From JBFXAF01 sp050184585 (lineage in GTDB: Bacteria; Pseudomonadota; Alphaproteobacteria; Rhizobiales; Rhizobiaceae): 64,000 nt of DNA. Positions 8,098 to 15,594 of the stretch are shown piece by piece (within the stretch, counting starts at the first letter, position 1; the number at the start of each line of letters is the position of its first letter). The notes under the pieces were generated by a model. It had not been told where the DNA came from. It ran no database searches and was given only the letters and a program-made list of their open reading frames with translations. The stretch covers positions 223,232-287,231 of the forward strand of contig JBFXAF010000006.1 of the NCBI GenBank assembly GCA_050184585.1, given 5' to 3'. A program made the position numbers and the translations under genes.

Positions 8098-9612
8098 TCA
8101 GCCTATGTCGAAGGAGACACCCTGGGCGAGCGGCAGGGCCTTCGAATAATTCACCGTGTTGGTGGCGCGGCGCATGTACGCCTTCCAAGCGTCCGAGCCG
8201 GATTCGCGACCGCCGCCGGTTTCCTTCTCGCCGCCGAAGGCGCCCCCGATCTCGGCTCCCGACGTGCCGATATTGACATTGGCGATGCCGCAGTCGGAGC
8301 CGTCGACAGCCATGAAGCGCTCGGCTTCCCGCATGTCGAGCGTGAAGATGGACGAGGAGAGACCGGCGCCGACTGCGTTGTGGTCGGCGAGCGCCGAGTC
8401 GAAATCGGAATACTTCATCACGTAGAGGATGGGCGCGAAGGTTTCCTCCAGCACCGGGCCAGTCTGCTTCGGCATCTCGACCAGCGCAGGACGCACGTAG
8501 AAGGCATCGGCCTGGCCGCTGTCGATGCGCTCGCCCCCGGTGACGCTGCCGCCAGCCGCCCTGGCGGCGTCGAGCGCCTTGCCCATGCCGGCGAAGGCCG
8601 CCTTGTCGATCAGCGGGCCGACGAGCGAGGACGTGGTCAGCGGGTCGCCGATCGAGACGGATTCGTAGGCCTTCCTGAGCCGCGGGACGAGTTGTTCGTA
8701 GACGCTGTCATGGACGAAGAGGCGTCGCAACGTGGTGCACCGCTGGCCAGCCGTGCCCATGGCGCCGAACGCGATGGCGCGCAACGCCATATCGAGATCG
8801 GCCGAGGGGCAGACGACGCCGGCATTGTTGCCGCCGAGTTCCAGGATGGCGCGAGCGAAGCGTTTCGCCAGCCGCGGGCCGACGTCGCGCCCCATGCGGG
8901 TCGAACCGGTGGCCGAGACCAGCGGCACCTTCGGATGGTCGACCAGCGCCTCGCCGACGGCGCGGTCGCCGACCAGGACCGCGAGCAACCCCTCGGGGGC
9001 ATCGCCAAAGCGCTTTGCCGCGCGCTCGAAGATCGCCCTGCAGGCGATCGCCGTGAGCGGCGTCTTCTCCGACGGCTTCCAGACGACCGAATTGCCGCAG
9101 ACCAGAGCAAGCGCGGCGTTCCAGGACCACACCGCGACCGGGAAGTTGAAGGCCGAGATGACCCCGACAACACCCAGCGGATGCCAGGTCTCCATCATGC
9201 GGTGACCGGGGCGTTCCGTCGCGATGGTGAGGCCGTAGAGTTGACGGGAAAGCCCGACCGCGAAATCGCAGATGTCGATCATTTCCTGGACTTCGCCCAG
9301 GCCCTCGGACGGGATCTTGCCGACTTCGATCGAAACCAGCCGGCCGAGGTCGGCCTTGGCGGCGCGCAGTTCCTCGCCGAGAAGCCGGACCAGTTCGCCG
9401 CGACGCGGCGCGGGTACAAGCCGCCACGCACGGAAGGCGGCATCGGCGCGGTCGATGGCCTTGCCCGCTTCGGCGGCGGAAACCGAGGCCACGGTGGCGA
9501 TCTTCTCGCCGGTCACGGGGGTGAAGGTGGCCATGCCGCCCGAGACCGAGAGTTCCGCGGACGGAACGCCGAGGCGCTTCATCAACTCGGCGGTTTCGCT
9601 GGCGATCGACAT
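8098..9612 (-). CDS. amaB: Piperideine-6-carboxylate / 2-aminoadipate-semialdehyde dehydrogenase (ALDH7)
   Basis: This 504-residue NAD(P)-dependent aldehyde dehydrogenase belongs to the ALDH7 type. Visible motifs are the active-site glutamate in LELGGNNAG, the catalytic cysteine in TAGQRCTTLRRLFVH and the substrate-region sequence NVNIGTSGAEIGGAFGGEK. ALDH7 members oxidise 2-aminoadipate 6-semialdehyde in lysine and pipecolate degradation. The ATG at 9612 follows AGGAG by seven bases. It lies 90 bases upstream of the MBL gene on the same strand and might share its transcript, though the pathways look different. A lysine link would fit the nearby aminotransferase and putative amino-acid dioxygenase. 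Confidence 0.86.
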   Translation of the reverse strand: MSIASETAELMKRLGVPSAELSVSGGMATFTPVTGEKIATVASVSAAEAGKAIDRADAAFRAWRLVPAPRRGELVRLLGEELRAAKADLGRLVSIEVGKIPSEGLGEVQEMIDICDFAVGLSRQLYGLTIATERPGHRMMETWHPLGVVGVISAFNFPVAVWSWNAALALVCGNSVVWKPSEKTPLTAIACRAIFERAAKRFGDAPEGLLAVLVGDRAVGEALVDHPKVPLVSATGSTRMGRDVGPRLAKRFARAILELGGNNAGVVCPSADLDMALRAIAFGAMGTAGQRCTTLRRLFVHDSVYEQLVPRLRKAYESVSIGDPLTTSSLVGPLIDKAAFAGMGKALDAARAAGGSVTGGERIDSGQADAFYVRPALVEMPKQTGPVLEETFAPILYVMKYSDFDSALADHNAVGAGLSSSIFTLDMREAERFMAVDGSDCGIANVNIGTSGAEIGGAFGGEKETGGGRESGSDAWKAYMRRATNTVNYSKALPLAQGVSFDIG

Positions 9613-9775
9613 GGCGGGCTCCTGAACTCTTCGGCCGCAGGGAAATTTGGCGTTCCCTTCCCGCAACGGACGAGCCGCGTCAACCTGAATGCGGCCCAAC
9701 ATTCGCGGCAGATGGAAACAACGATACAGAAGCTACCGAGGGTTGTGACCCCTCCGGGACCGCGATAGACGCGTC

Positions 9776-11293
9776 ATGAGGGCAAGGACCAGAGACGTGG
9801 ACGGGGTGGAACGCGAAATCGCAGTGGTCGATCACGGCGAGTCCGAGAGGCGGATGCTGCGCATCGACTACCTCGTCAGGGCCATCCGTGCGAACATCAT
9901 CGCGTGGATCGCCAATGGAGTGTCGGCCACCGTCTTTGCGACTGTCGGACTACGGGGCATCTACCCTCCGGCCGACAGGATCATAGACGCACTTGCACCG
10001 CAGGTATCGTCCGGCAGTCCGGAGGCAATCGGTCGCGCCATCAACCTGGCGTTCACCGTAGCGCTGTTCCTGGCGTTCGGCGCCTGGATGCTGCGCGCCA
10101 TACTCAGGCTGCATCGCCGGTCGCTCAAAGCGATCGCCATACTCTGGGCGGCAGGCATTCCCATCCTCCTCCTCGGCGTCTATCCGGCCGCGAGTTACGC
10201 GCTCGAACGCCTCGACGCATTCCATGTCGTGTTGGTCGGCCTGGTCGTGGCATTCAATCTCTATCTCGGGCTCGACGTGGTCCGCGCACTGTGGGGTGCT
10301 TCGACAGCGCCCAGCGATGCGAGTTTCCGCGCCGCCGCCGACCGCAGGCTGGCCAGCGGACGGTGGAGCTACTTCAACAAGCTGGCCGATCTGCCGCGCA
10401 CGCCGTTGAAGAGCCCGCGAAGCCTGGCGGCATATGGCATGACTTTCGCCGCCGCCCTCATCCTGGTCGGTTCGATGACGACACTTCTGTCGCTCGACGG
10501 CATCCACGCACGGATCATGACCATCGCGGCAAACTGCCCCGCCCCGACTTGGGGATGTCCGCAGTTCACTTTCGGGCGCGGCCAGATCCTGACCTCTATC
10601 GCGCTGGCGCTGGGAGGGCTGGCCGCGGCCGGACTGCTGCGCGGCGGGGCTCGTCGCCTCGGCGGCCTGAGCGTGGGCGACGCGCTCAGGTCGAGTTCCG
10701 GACGCTTCATTCTGTATCTCAGACCATTCGAGGTCGACGAGGTCCGCCTGCCCAAACCCAAGCTGCCGCTGCTCGGCCGCCTGATCGCGTTCCTGCCCTA
10801 CCGTCCGAGAGTCGAGGAGGAACTCTTCGACGTCACCGACGGCTATCTCCCCCTCATAGCGATCGGTCGACCTGGCGTCGCGGACGCCACCGGCGGCGTC
10901 GCGCACCGCGACCATCTCGGCGACGACACATGGCAGGACTACATCGCGGCGCGCATCCGCGGCGCGGAGGCAATCGTGGTTGTGCTCGGCGAGACGGAGG
11001 GTATCCGCTGGGAAGTCTCGCAGATCGTCGGCCAGGGCATGGAACGCAAGACACTCTTCATGCTGCACCCGTCGGCGCGTACGCCTGGCGAGTGGCGGCG
11101 CATCATGTCAGCCACGCTGGCTCTCATCCCGGGAGCGCCCGAGATCGGGATCGTGGAACCATATGTCGCCAAGGCGATCGCGTTCCATTTCGGCCCCGAA
11201 GGCCTGACGCTGGTCGTCAACGACAATTGGTCGACGGTATCTTACCGCACGGCGTTCTCCACTTTCCTGGCAGAGCGGACCGGTCACCCTTGA
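9776..11293 (+). CDS. Membrane protein with C-terminal TIR-like/Rossmann-type domain
   Basis: The 505-residue protein has an N-terminal half with about six hydrophobic segments (residues 35-310). The soluble C-terminal domain begins FILYLRPFEVDE, continues with LPLIAIGRPGV, and then W-Q-D-Y-I-A-A-R-I-R-G-A-E-A-I-V-V-V-L-G followed by TEGIRWEVSQIV. The pattern of an LRPF/LRSF strand, an IGRPG loop and G-x-x-x-T-x-G-x-x-W-E recurs, from memory, in many uncharacterised bacterial membrane proteins. It looks like a nucleotide-binding or TIR-related alpha/beta fold. No function is known to me. No good ribosome site precedes the ATG at 9776; ATG at about 9854 is an alternative start. Confidence 0.7.
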   Translation: MRARTRDVDGVEREIAVVDHGESERRMLRIDYLVRAIRANIIAWIANGVSATVFATVGLRGIYPPADRIIDALAPQVSSGSPEAIGRAINLAFTVALFLAFGAWMLRAILRLHRRSLKAIAILWAAGIPILLLGVYPAASYALERLDAFHVVLVGLVVAFNLYLGLDVVRALWGASTAPSDASFRAAADRRLASGRWSYFNKLADLPRTPLKSPRSLAAYGMTFAAALILVGSMTTLLSLDGIHARIMTIAANCPAPTWGCPQFTFGRGQILTSIALALGGLAAAGLLRGGARRLGGLSVGDALRSSSGRFILYLRPFEVDEVRLPKPKLPLLGRLIAFLPYRPRVEEELFDVTDGYLPLIAIGRPGVADATGGVAHRDHLGDDTWQDYIAARIRGAEAIVVVLGETEGIRWEVSQIVGQGMERKTLFMLHPSARTPGEWRRIMSATLALIPGAPEIGIVEPYVAKAIAFHFGPEGLTLVVNDNWSTVSYRTAFSTFLAERTGHP

Positions 11294-11324
11294 CGGTTCG
11301 GCTTGCCACACGCTCAATCCACCC

Positions 11325-12896
11325 ATGAGCGACACCTTCCTCGCCGATTCCCCGACCAACGCTGCCGAATACACGGTGAGCGAGATCTCCGGCGCGCTGA
11401 AGCGCGCGGTCGAGGACCAGTTCGGCAATGTGCGCGTGCGCGGCGAAATCTCCGGCTACAGGGGACCGCATTCATCGGGCCATGCCTATTTCGCCCTGAA
11501 GGACGACCGGGCGCGGCTCGAAGCGGTGATCTGGAAAGGCACCTTCCAGCGGCTCAAGGTGCGGCCCGAGGAGGGCATGGAGGTGATCGCCCAGGGCAAG
11601 CTCACCACCTATCCGGGCTCGTCGAAGTACCAGATCGTCATCGACACGCTGGAGCCGGCCGGCGCCGGCGCGCTGATGGCGCTGCTGGAGGAACGCAAGC
11701 GCAGGCTGACCGCCGAGGGCCTGTTCGACGCGGAGCGCAAGCAGCTTCTCCCCTACTTGCCGCGCGTCATCGGCGTGATCACCTCGCCGACCGGCGCCGT
11801 GATCCGCGACATCATCCACAGGGTGAAGGACCGTTTCCCGGTGCACGTCCTCGTCTGGCCGATCAGGGTGCAGGGCGAAACCAGCGGCGAGGAAGCGCGC
11901 GCGGCGGTGGCGGGTTTCAATGCGCTGGTGGCGGGCGGACGCATACCCCGGCCCGACGTGATCATCGTGGCGCGCGGCGGCGGCAGCCTGGAGGACCTCT
12001 GGGGCTTCAACGACGAGGCGCTGGCGCGGGCGGTGGCGGCCTCCGAAATCCCGGTCATCTCGGCGGTCGGCCACGAAACGGACTGGACGCTGATCGACCT
12101 CGCGGCGGACGTGCGCGCACCGACTCCGACCGGGGCGGCAGAGATCGCGGTGCCGGTGAAGGCCGATCTCGAGGCGACGCTCGCCTCGCTCGGCGCACGG
12201 CTCCGCGCCTGCATGTCGCGCGGCATCGACCGGCGGCGGCAGGCTTTGAGGGCCGCGGCGCGGGCGCTGCCCTCGCCCGACAGCCTGCTCGCGCTGCCGC
12301 GGCGGCGATTCGACGAGGCGACGAGCCGGCTCGGACGGGCGCTGACGACGAACACCGAACGCAAGCGCGCGCGACTGACGGCAGCGCGGCTGGCGCCCGT
12401 CGCGCTCACGCGACGCATCGAAGATGCCCGGCGGCGGCTGACGCGCGAGGGTGACCAACTCGGGAAATGCGGGCACGCCTATCTGCGCCGGCGCCGCACC
12501 GAACTGCAGCAGGCTTCAGCGCGGTTGAGGGTCGAGCCAGTGGCGCGGCATGTCAAGCTGGTCAGAGAGCGTCTCGACGCGCTGACCCGCCGCCGGGACA
12601 GGGCGCTCGACCTCAGGCTCGTCAGGGCGAGAGAGTCAGCGGCGCGGTCCGTGCGGCTGCTTGCCACGCTGTCGCACCAGTCCGTGCTGGAGCGCGGCTT
12701 CGCGCTGGTGGCGGCGGCGGACGGGACCCTGATCAAGCGCGCCGCGGACCTGTCGGCCGGCGCGGCTTTGACGCTCACCTTCGCCGATGGCCAGACCGGC
12801 GCGGTTGCGAGCGGCGGAGCCGATGCGCCGAAGGAGGTGAAGGCGACGCCAAGGCAAGGCCGCGCGAAGGACGGCGGCCAGGGCTCGCTGTTCTGA
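11325..12896 (+). CDS. xseA: Exodeoxyribonuclease VII large subunit
   Basis: The 523-residue protein has the N-terminal OB fold (YTVSEISGALKRAVEDQFGNVRV...GEISGY) and the central nuclease core. The core shows GVITSPTGAVIRDI, IIVARGGGSLEDLW, FNDEALARA and PVISAVGHETDWTL, all hallmark stretches of XseA. A long coiled-coil, Arg-rich C-terminal region follows. With XseB it degrades single-stranded DNA in both directions during repair. It begins 31 bases after the preceding membrane protein, and its stop is five bases before the S58 peptidase ATG. Confidence 0.97.
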   Translation: MSDTFLADSPTNAAEYTVSEISGALKRAVEDQFGNVRVRGEISGYRGPHSSGHAYFALKDDRARLEAVIWKGTFQRLKVRPEEGMEVIAQGKLTTYPGSSKYQIVIDTLEPAGAGALMALLEERKRRLTAEGLFDAERKQLLPYLPRVIGVITSPTGAVIRDIIHRVKDRFPVHVLVWPIRVQGETSGEEARAAVAGFNALVAGGRIPRPDVIIVARGGGSLEDLWGFNDEALARAVAASEIPVISAVGHETDWTLIDLAADVRAPTPTGAAEIAVPVKADLEATLASLGARLRACMSRGIDRRRQALRAAARALPSPDSLLALPRRRFDEATSRLGRALTTNTERKRARLTAARLAPVALTRRIEDARRRLTREGDQLGKCGHAYLRRRRTELQQASARLRVEPVARHVKLVRERLDALTRRRDRALDLRLVRARESAARSVRLLATLSHQSVLERGFALVAAADGTLIKRAADLSAGAALTLTFADGQTGAVASGGADAPKEVKATPRQGRAKDGGQGSLF

Positions 12897-12901
12897 CCCC
12901 G

Positions 12902-14017
12902 ATGGCCCGTGACCCCCATCTCGCCACGCCGTCGGGCAGGCCTCGCGCCCGCAGCCTGGGCATACCCTTCGACGGCGCGCCCGGCCCGGCCAACGCGATC
13001 ACCGACGTTCAAGGCGTCGCGGTCGGGTACACGACGCTGATCTCGGGCGACGGGCCACTCGTCGTAGGCAAGGGGCCAGTGCGGACCGGGGTGACGGCGA
13101 TCCTGCCGCGCCCCCGGTCGGAGCTGGCGACGCCGGTCTTCGCCGGCTTCCATAGTCTGAACGGCAACGGCGAGATGTCGGGCACCCATCTCATCGCCGA
13201 ATTCGGGGCGTTCAACTTTCCGGTCACGATCACCAACACGCATTCCTGCGGCATGGCGCGCGACGCGACGGTGAAATGGATGCGCGGCATCGCCCCGGAT
13301 GCGCTGGACAGCGCCTGGGGGCTGCCAGTGGCGGCCGAAACCTATGACGGGTTCCTGAACGACATCAACGGCCACCATCTGACGGATGAACATGTCTTCG
13401 CCGCGCTCGACAACGCAACGTGCGGGCCCGTCGATGAGGGCTCGGTCGGGGGCGGCACCGGCATGTCCACCTGCGACTTCAAGGCCGGGTCGGGCACCGC
13501 CTCGCGGCTGGTCGACTGGGCGGACACGCGCCTTACCGTCGGCGTCCTGGTGCAGGCCAATTTCGGCGCCCGCAGAAACCTGACCATCCGCGGCCGGCGG
13601 ATCGGGCCGATGCTTTCCGCGCCGGCGATCCGCGAAGGAACGCCAAGGAAGGAAAAGAGCTCGATCATCGGCATCGCGGCCACCGACGCTCCGCTCCTGC
13701 CGCACCAGTTGACGCGGCTGGCCCGACGCATGCCGCTGGGTGTCGCGGCGACCGGTGGGCTAGGCTACAACTCGTCGGGCGACATCTTCCTGGTCTTTTC
13801 CACCGCCAATCCGGACGCGGCGGGGCCGGCTTCCGGCCGGCTGGCACAGGCTGAATTCATTCCCGACGCCGACATTGACCGGTTCTTCGATGCGATCGTC
13901 CAGGCGACCGAGGAGGCCATCCTCAACAGCATGACGGCGGCGGAGGACATGACCGGGCGCGACGGCAATCTGGTGCCCGCGCTGCCCCACCATGCGATCG
14001 GCGAACTGTTCTCGTGA
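12902..14017 (+). CDS. P1/S58-family peptidase (DmpA-like aminopeptidase)
   Basis: The 371-residue protein fits the self-cleaving S58 family of L- and beta-aminopeptidases. It shows ITDVQGVAVGYTT at the N-terminus, GGGTGMSTCDFKAGSGTASR in the middle, and SSIIGIAATDAPLLPHQL around residue 253. In DmpA the chain is cut just before the Ser of this last motif, which becomes the nucleophile. Here the predicted nucleophile is S254, preceded by Ser instead of the Gly or Asn I remember from characterised members. The ATG lies five bases after xseA, so the two are probably co-transcribed. Possible substrates are short peptides, D-amino-acid amides or beta-peptides. Confidence 0.88.
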   Translation: MARDPHLATPSGRPRARSLGIPFDGAPGPANAITDVQGVAVGYTTLISGDGPLVVGKGPVRTGVTAILPRPRSELATPVFAGFHSLNGNGEMSGTHLIAEFGAFNFPVTITNTHSCGMARDATVKWMRGIAPDALDSAWGLPVAAETYDGFLNDINGHHLTDEHVFAALDNATCGPVDEGSVGGGTGMSTCDFKAGSGTASRLVDWADTRLTVGVLVQANFGARRNLTIRGRRIGPMLSAPAIREGTPRKEKSSIIGIAATDAPLLPHQLTRLARRMPLGVAATGGLGYNSSGDIFLVFSTANPDAAGPASGRLAQAEFIPDADIDRFFDAIVQATEEAILNSMTAAEDMTGRDGNLVPALPHHAIGELFS

Positions 14018-14020
14018 CCG

Positions 14021-14272
14021 TCAGTCTCGGACGATGACCCCGGCGTGCTCGCACAACGCCAGAAACGACTCGGCCGCCTCGCGCACCGGCGTCTCGCCCT
14101 TGATCGCGCCCTCGACGCGTTCCCGCGCGGCGAGGTAGAACGGCCCGCGCCGGGCGTGCGGCCAGTCGACGAGCACGTCGCATGCCTCCCTCAACGTGGC
14201 GACCGTGGCGATCGTACCGTCATCGCTGGGCTGGAGGCGGACCTCGAACCCCAGAGGCAGGTGCTCAGCCAT
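14021..14272 (-). CDS. DUF982 family protein, copy A
   Basis: The 83-residue protein is of the rhizobial DUF982 type, with the pattern TLREACDVLVDWPHARRGPFYLAARERVEGAIKG. The family is small, soluble and of unknown function. Its ATG overlaps the end of copy B by eight bases, so the two are translated together. It is convergent with the S58 peptidase with three bases between the stops and no terminator visible. Confidence 0.82.
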   Translation of the reverse strand: MAEHLPLGFEVRLQPSDDGTIATVATLREACDVLVDWPHARRGPFYLAARERVEGAIKGETPVREAAESFLALCEHAGVIVRD

Positions 14273-14516
14273 CGGACTTCTTCCTCAACACGCCCGCTTC
14301 CCGGGCGGCGGCGACAAAGGCCGTGCGAGCGTCGACGGACGACCGCGCGCCGCCGAGCACCTTTGCGCAGGTCTCGGTCGCGTCGCGGTGGCGCGGGCCT
14401 CGCACCGGCCAGCCGGCATCGGCGAGAAGGCGTTCAGCCTCCTTCGGCGTTCTCACTGTCGTCGAACGGTCGCCGGCGAAACGGATGGCGACGGGCTGGT
14501 CGAAAGCTTCGGACAC
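14265..14516 (-). CDS. DUF982 family protein, copy B
   Basis: The second DUF982 protein is also 83 residues long (VAIRFAGDRSTTVRTPKEAERLLADAGWPVRGPRHRDATETC...). I chose the GTG at 14516 because GGAGG lies seven bases upstream and it gives the same length as copy A. Longer in-frame readings run into the tRNA gene. The two copies share the family layout but little identity, so the duplication is old. It lies 82 bases downstream of tRNA-His. Confidence 0.78.
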   Translation of the reverse strand: MSEAFDQPVAIRFAGDRSTTVRTPKEAERLLADAGWPVRGPRHRDATETCAKVLGGARSSVDARTAFVAAAREAGVLRKKSDG

Positions 14517-14598
14517 GAACTGCCTCCGTCGAACATGGCGGACGGAAACGCGGCAGGGCCTTCGGGGTTGCGAGGGACGAGAGACGACATGGAGAAAT

Positions 14599-14675
14599 TG
14601 GTACGGTTGGCTGGGATCGAACCAGCGACCTCCGGATCCACAATCCGGCGCTCTAACCAGCTGAGCTACAACCGC
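14599..14675 (-). tRNA. tRNA-His (GTG)
   Basis: The 77-base cloverleaf includes an encoded CCA (14599-14601). The anticodon GTG is at 14641-14639 inside loop TTGTGGA, and the T-arm is GCTGG/CCAGC. The acceptor stem begins GCGGTTG and ends CAACCGT followed by A73. There is thus no extra G-1 paired to C73; instead G1 pairs with U72 and position 73 is A. This departs from the usual bacterial tRNA-His and matches the group of alphaproteobacteria described as having switched histidine identity rules. Confidence 0.97.
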
Positions 14676-14698
14676 CCGCGATGCCATTCGGCGGTGCG

Positions 14699-14727
14699 TC
14701 CATACGGACAATCGGATTTTAGTTCAA
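14699..14727 (-). promoter_or_regulatory. Sigma-70-type promoter of tRNA-His
   Basis: On the minus strand TTGAAC (14727-14722) and TATGGA (14704-14699) are spaced by exactly 17 bases and end 23 bases before the tRNA 5' end. The geometry fits a housekeeping promoter. Confidence 0.6.
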
Positions 14728-14773
14728 GACCGCGAGCCGTGCAAAGCCGGGTCGAGCCGCGTGGCGCCAGGCA

Positions 14774-14804
14774 AAGAAAAAGGCCGGGGGAGGAGGTCCG
14801 GCCC
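14774..14804 (-). terminator. Rho-independent terminator after phasin gene
   Basis: Read on the minus strand, GGCCGG (14803-14798) pairs with CCGGCC (14787-14782), and the stem is followed by TTTTTCTTT. It lies about 90 bases after the phasin stop. It also separates the phasin transcript from the tRNA promoter. Confidence 0.8.
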
Positions 14805-14894
14805 TTTCCTTCTCGAGCCGATGCATCGCGGCATCGGCTGTGCCCGACACGGAGGGAGGAGGTTCCGCGCGGGCGACTTGGGGTCAAGAACGCG

Positions 14895-15356
14895 TTACGC
14901 GACCTTGAGTTCCTTGCCGGCCTTCTCGAAGAGGCCCTTGGCCGGCTTCGCCATGTCCTCGACGGCCTTCGTGGCGGTCGCCTGCATGTCCTTCGCCTGT
15001 TCGACGGTCATCTCGAAGCGCTTGCGCAGATAGGCAGTCTGGAGCTCCATCACCTCGGACAGCGACTTGGCGGCGACAAGCGCCTCAAGGTGGTCGAAGC
15101 CGGCGGACGTATTGGCGCGCAGGGCCGAAATGGTCTTCAGCGACATGTCGCCGCTGACGGTCCTGACGGTCTCGTAGGTCGCCTCGAGGGCCTTCTGGGC
15201 ATCCTCTGCGCCGGACTTGATCCTGGCATAGGCCTCCTTCGACTGCTCGACGCCCTTTTCCGCGAAGGCGCGGATCTGGTCAGTGGCCTTCGAAGGGTCG
15301 AATGCGACGATTTCGCCCATTTCGAGAGCGGCGGATTTGGCTGCGGTCTTGGTCAT
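14895..15356 (-). CDS. Phasin family protein
   Basis: The 153-residue, almost wholly helical and amphipathic protein (IRAFAEKGVEQSKEAYARIKSGAEDAQKALEATYE... and YLRKRFEMTVEQAKDMQATATKAVEDMAKP) fits the phasin family. These proteins coat polyhydroxyalkanoate granules. The ATG at 15356 has AAGGAA upstream, and a well-formed promoter lies 50 bases away. A T-rich terminator follows, so it is a single-gene transcript. No PHA synthesis genes are nearby. Confidence 0.9.
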   Translation of the reverse strand: MTKTAAKSAALEMGEIVAFDPSKATDQIRAFAEKGVEQSKEAYARIKSGAEDAQKALEATYETVRTVSGDMSLKTISALRANTSAGFDHLEALVAAKSLSEVMELQTAYLRKRFEMTVEQAKDMQATATKAVEDMAKPAKGLFEKAGKELKVA

Positions 15357-15405
15357 GGCGGTTCCTTCGGGTTTTCGCGACGCTGGCGCCGCCGTTGTGA
15401 CCTCA

Positions 15406-15434
15406 CATATAGTGGAAAAAATTGTGCAGTGCAA
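15406..15434 (-). promoter_or_regulatory. Phasin promoter with TGC-rich -35 region
   Basis: On the minus strand TTGCAC (15434-15429) and TATATG (15411-15406) are spaced by 17 bases, about 50 bases before the phasin ATG. The -35 box lies in TTGCACTGCACAA, a TGC-rich stretch of the kind bound by PhaR-type repressors of phasin genes. The PhaR link is inferred. Confidence 0.55.
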
Positions 15435-15594
15435 CACGATCGAGTGCAGCGCATCAAAAAAGCCGGGTGGTTAACCACGCGCCGTGGAATCGCGCGGCTT
15501 GTTTGCCAGTCGTTCTTTACCCGTCACGGACCAGCTTCTATTAACGTCGCATTAACCGGACCGGACGCCATGCGGGCGTACGGACAGGAGTCGA

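Noticed and set aside
7987..9768. Long plus-strand open frame of 593 codons opposite amaB
   Set aside because: The minus strand carries all aldehyde dehydrogenase motifs. The plus-strand translation is low-complexity and shows no family.
14599..14675. tRNA-His as an attachment site for an integrated element
   Set aside because: No integrase and no direct repeat of the tRNA 3' end is seen on either side, and the flanking genes are ordinary rhizobial genes.
14265..14711. Longer version of the second DUF982 gene that reads through tRNA-His
   Set aside because: The first 65 codons are tRNA and spacer sequence. GTG 14516 has a strong ribosome site and gives the right family length.
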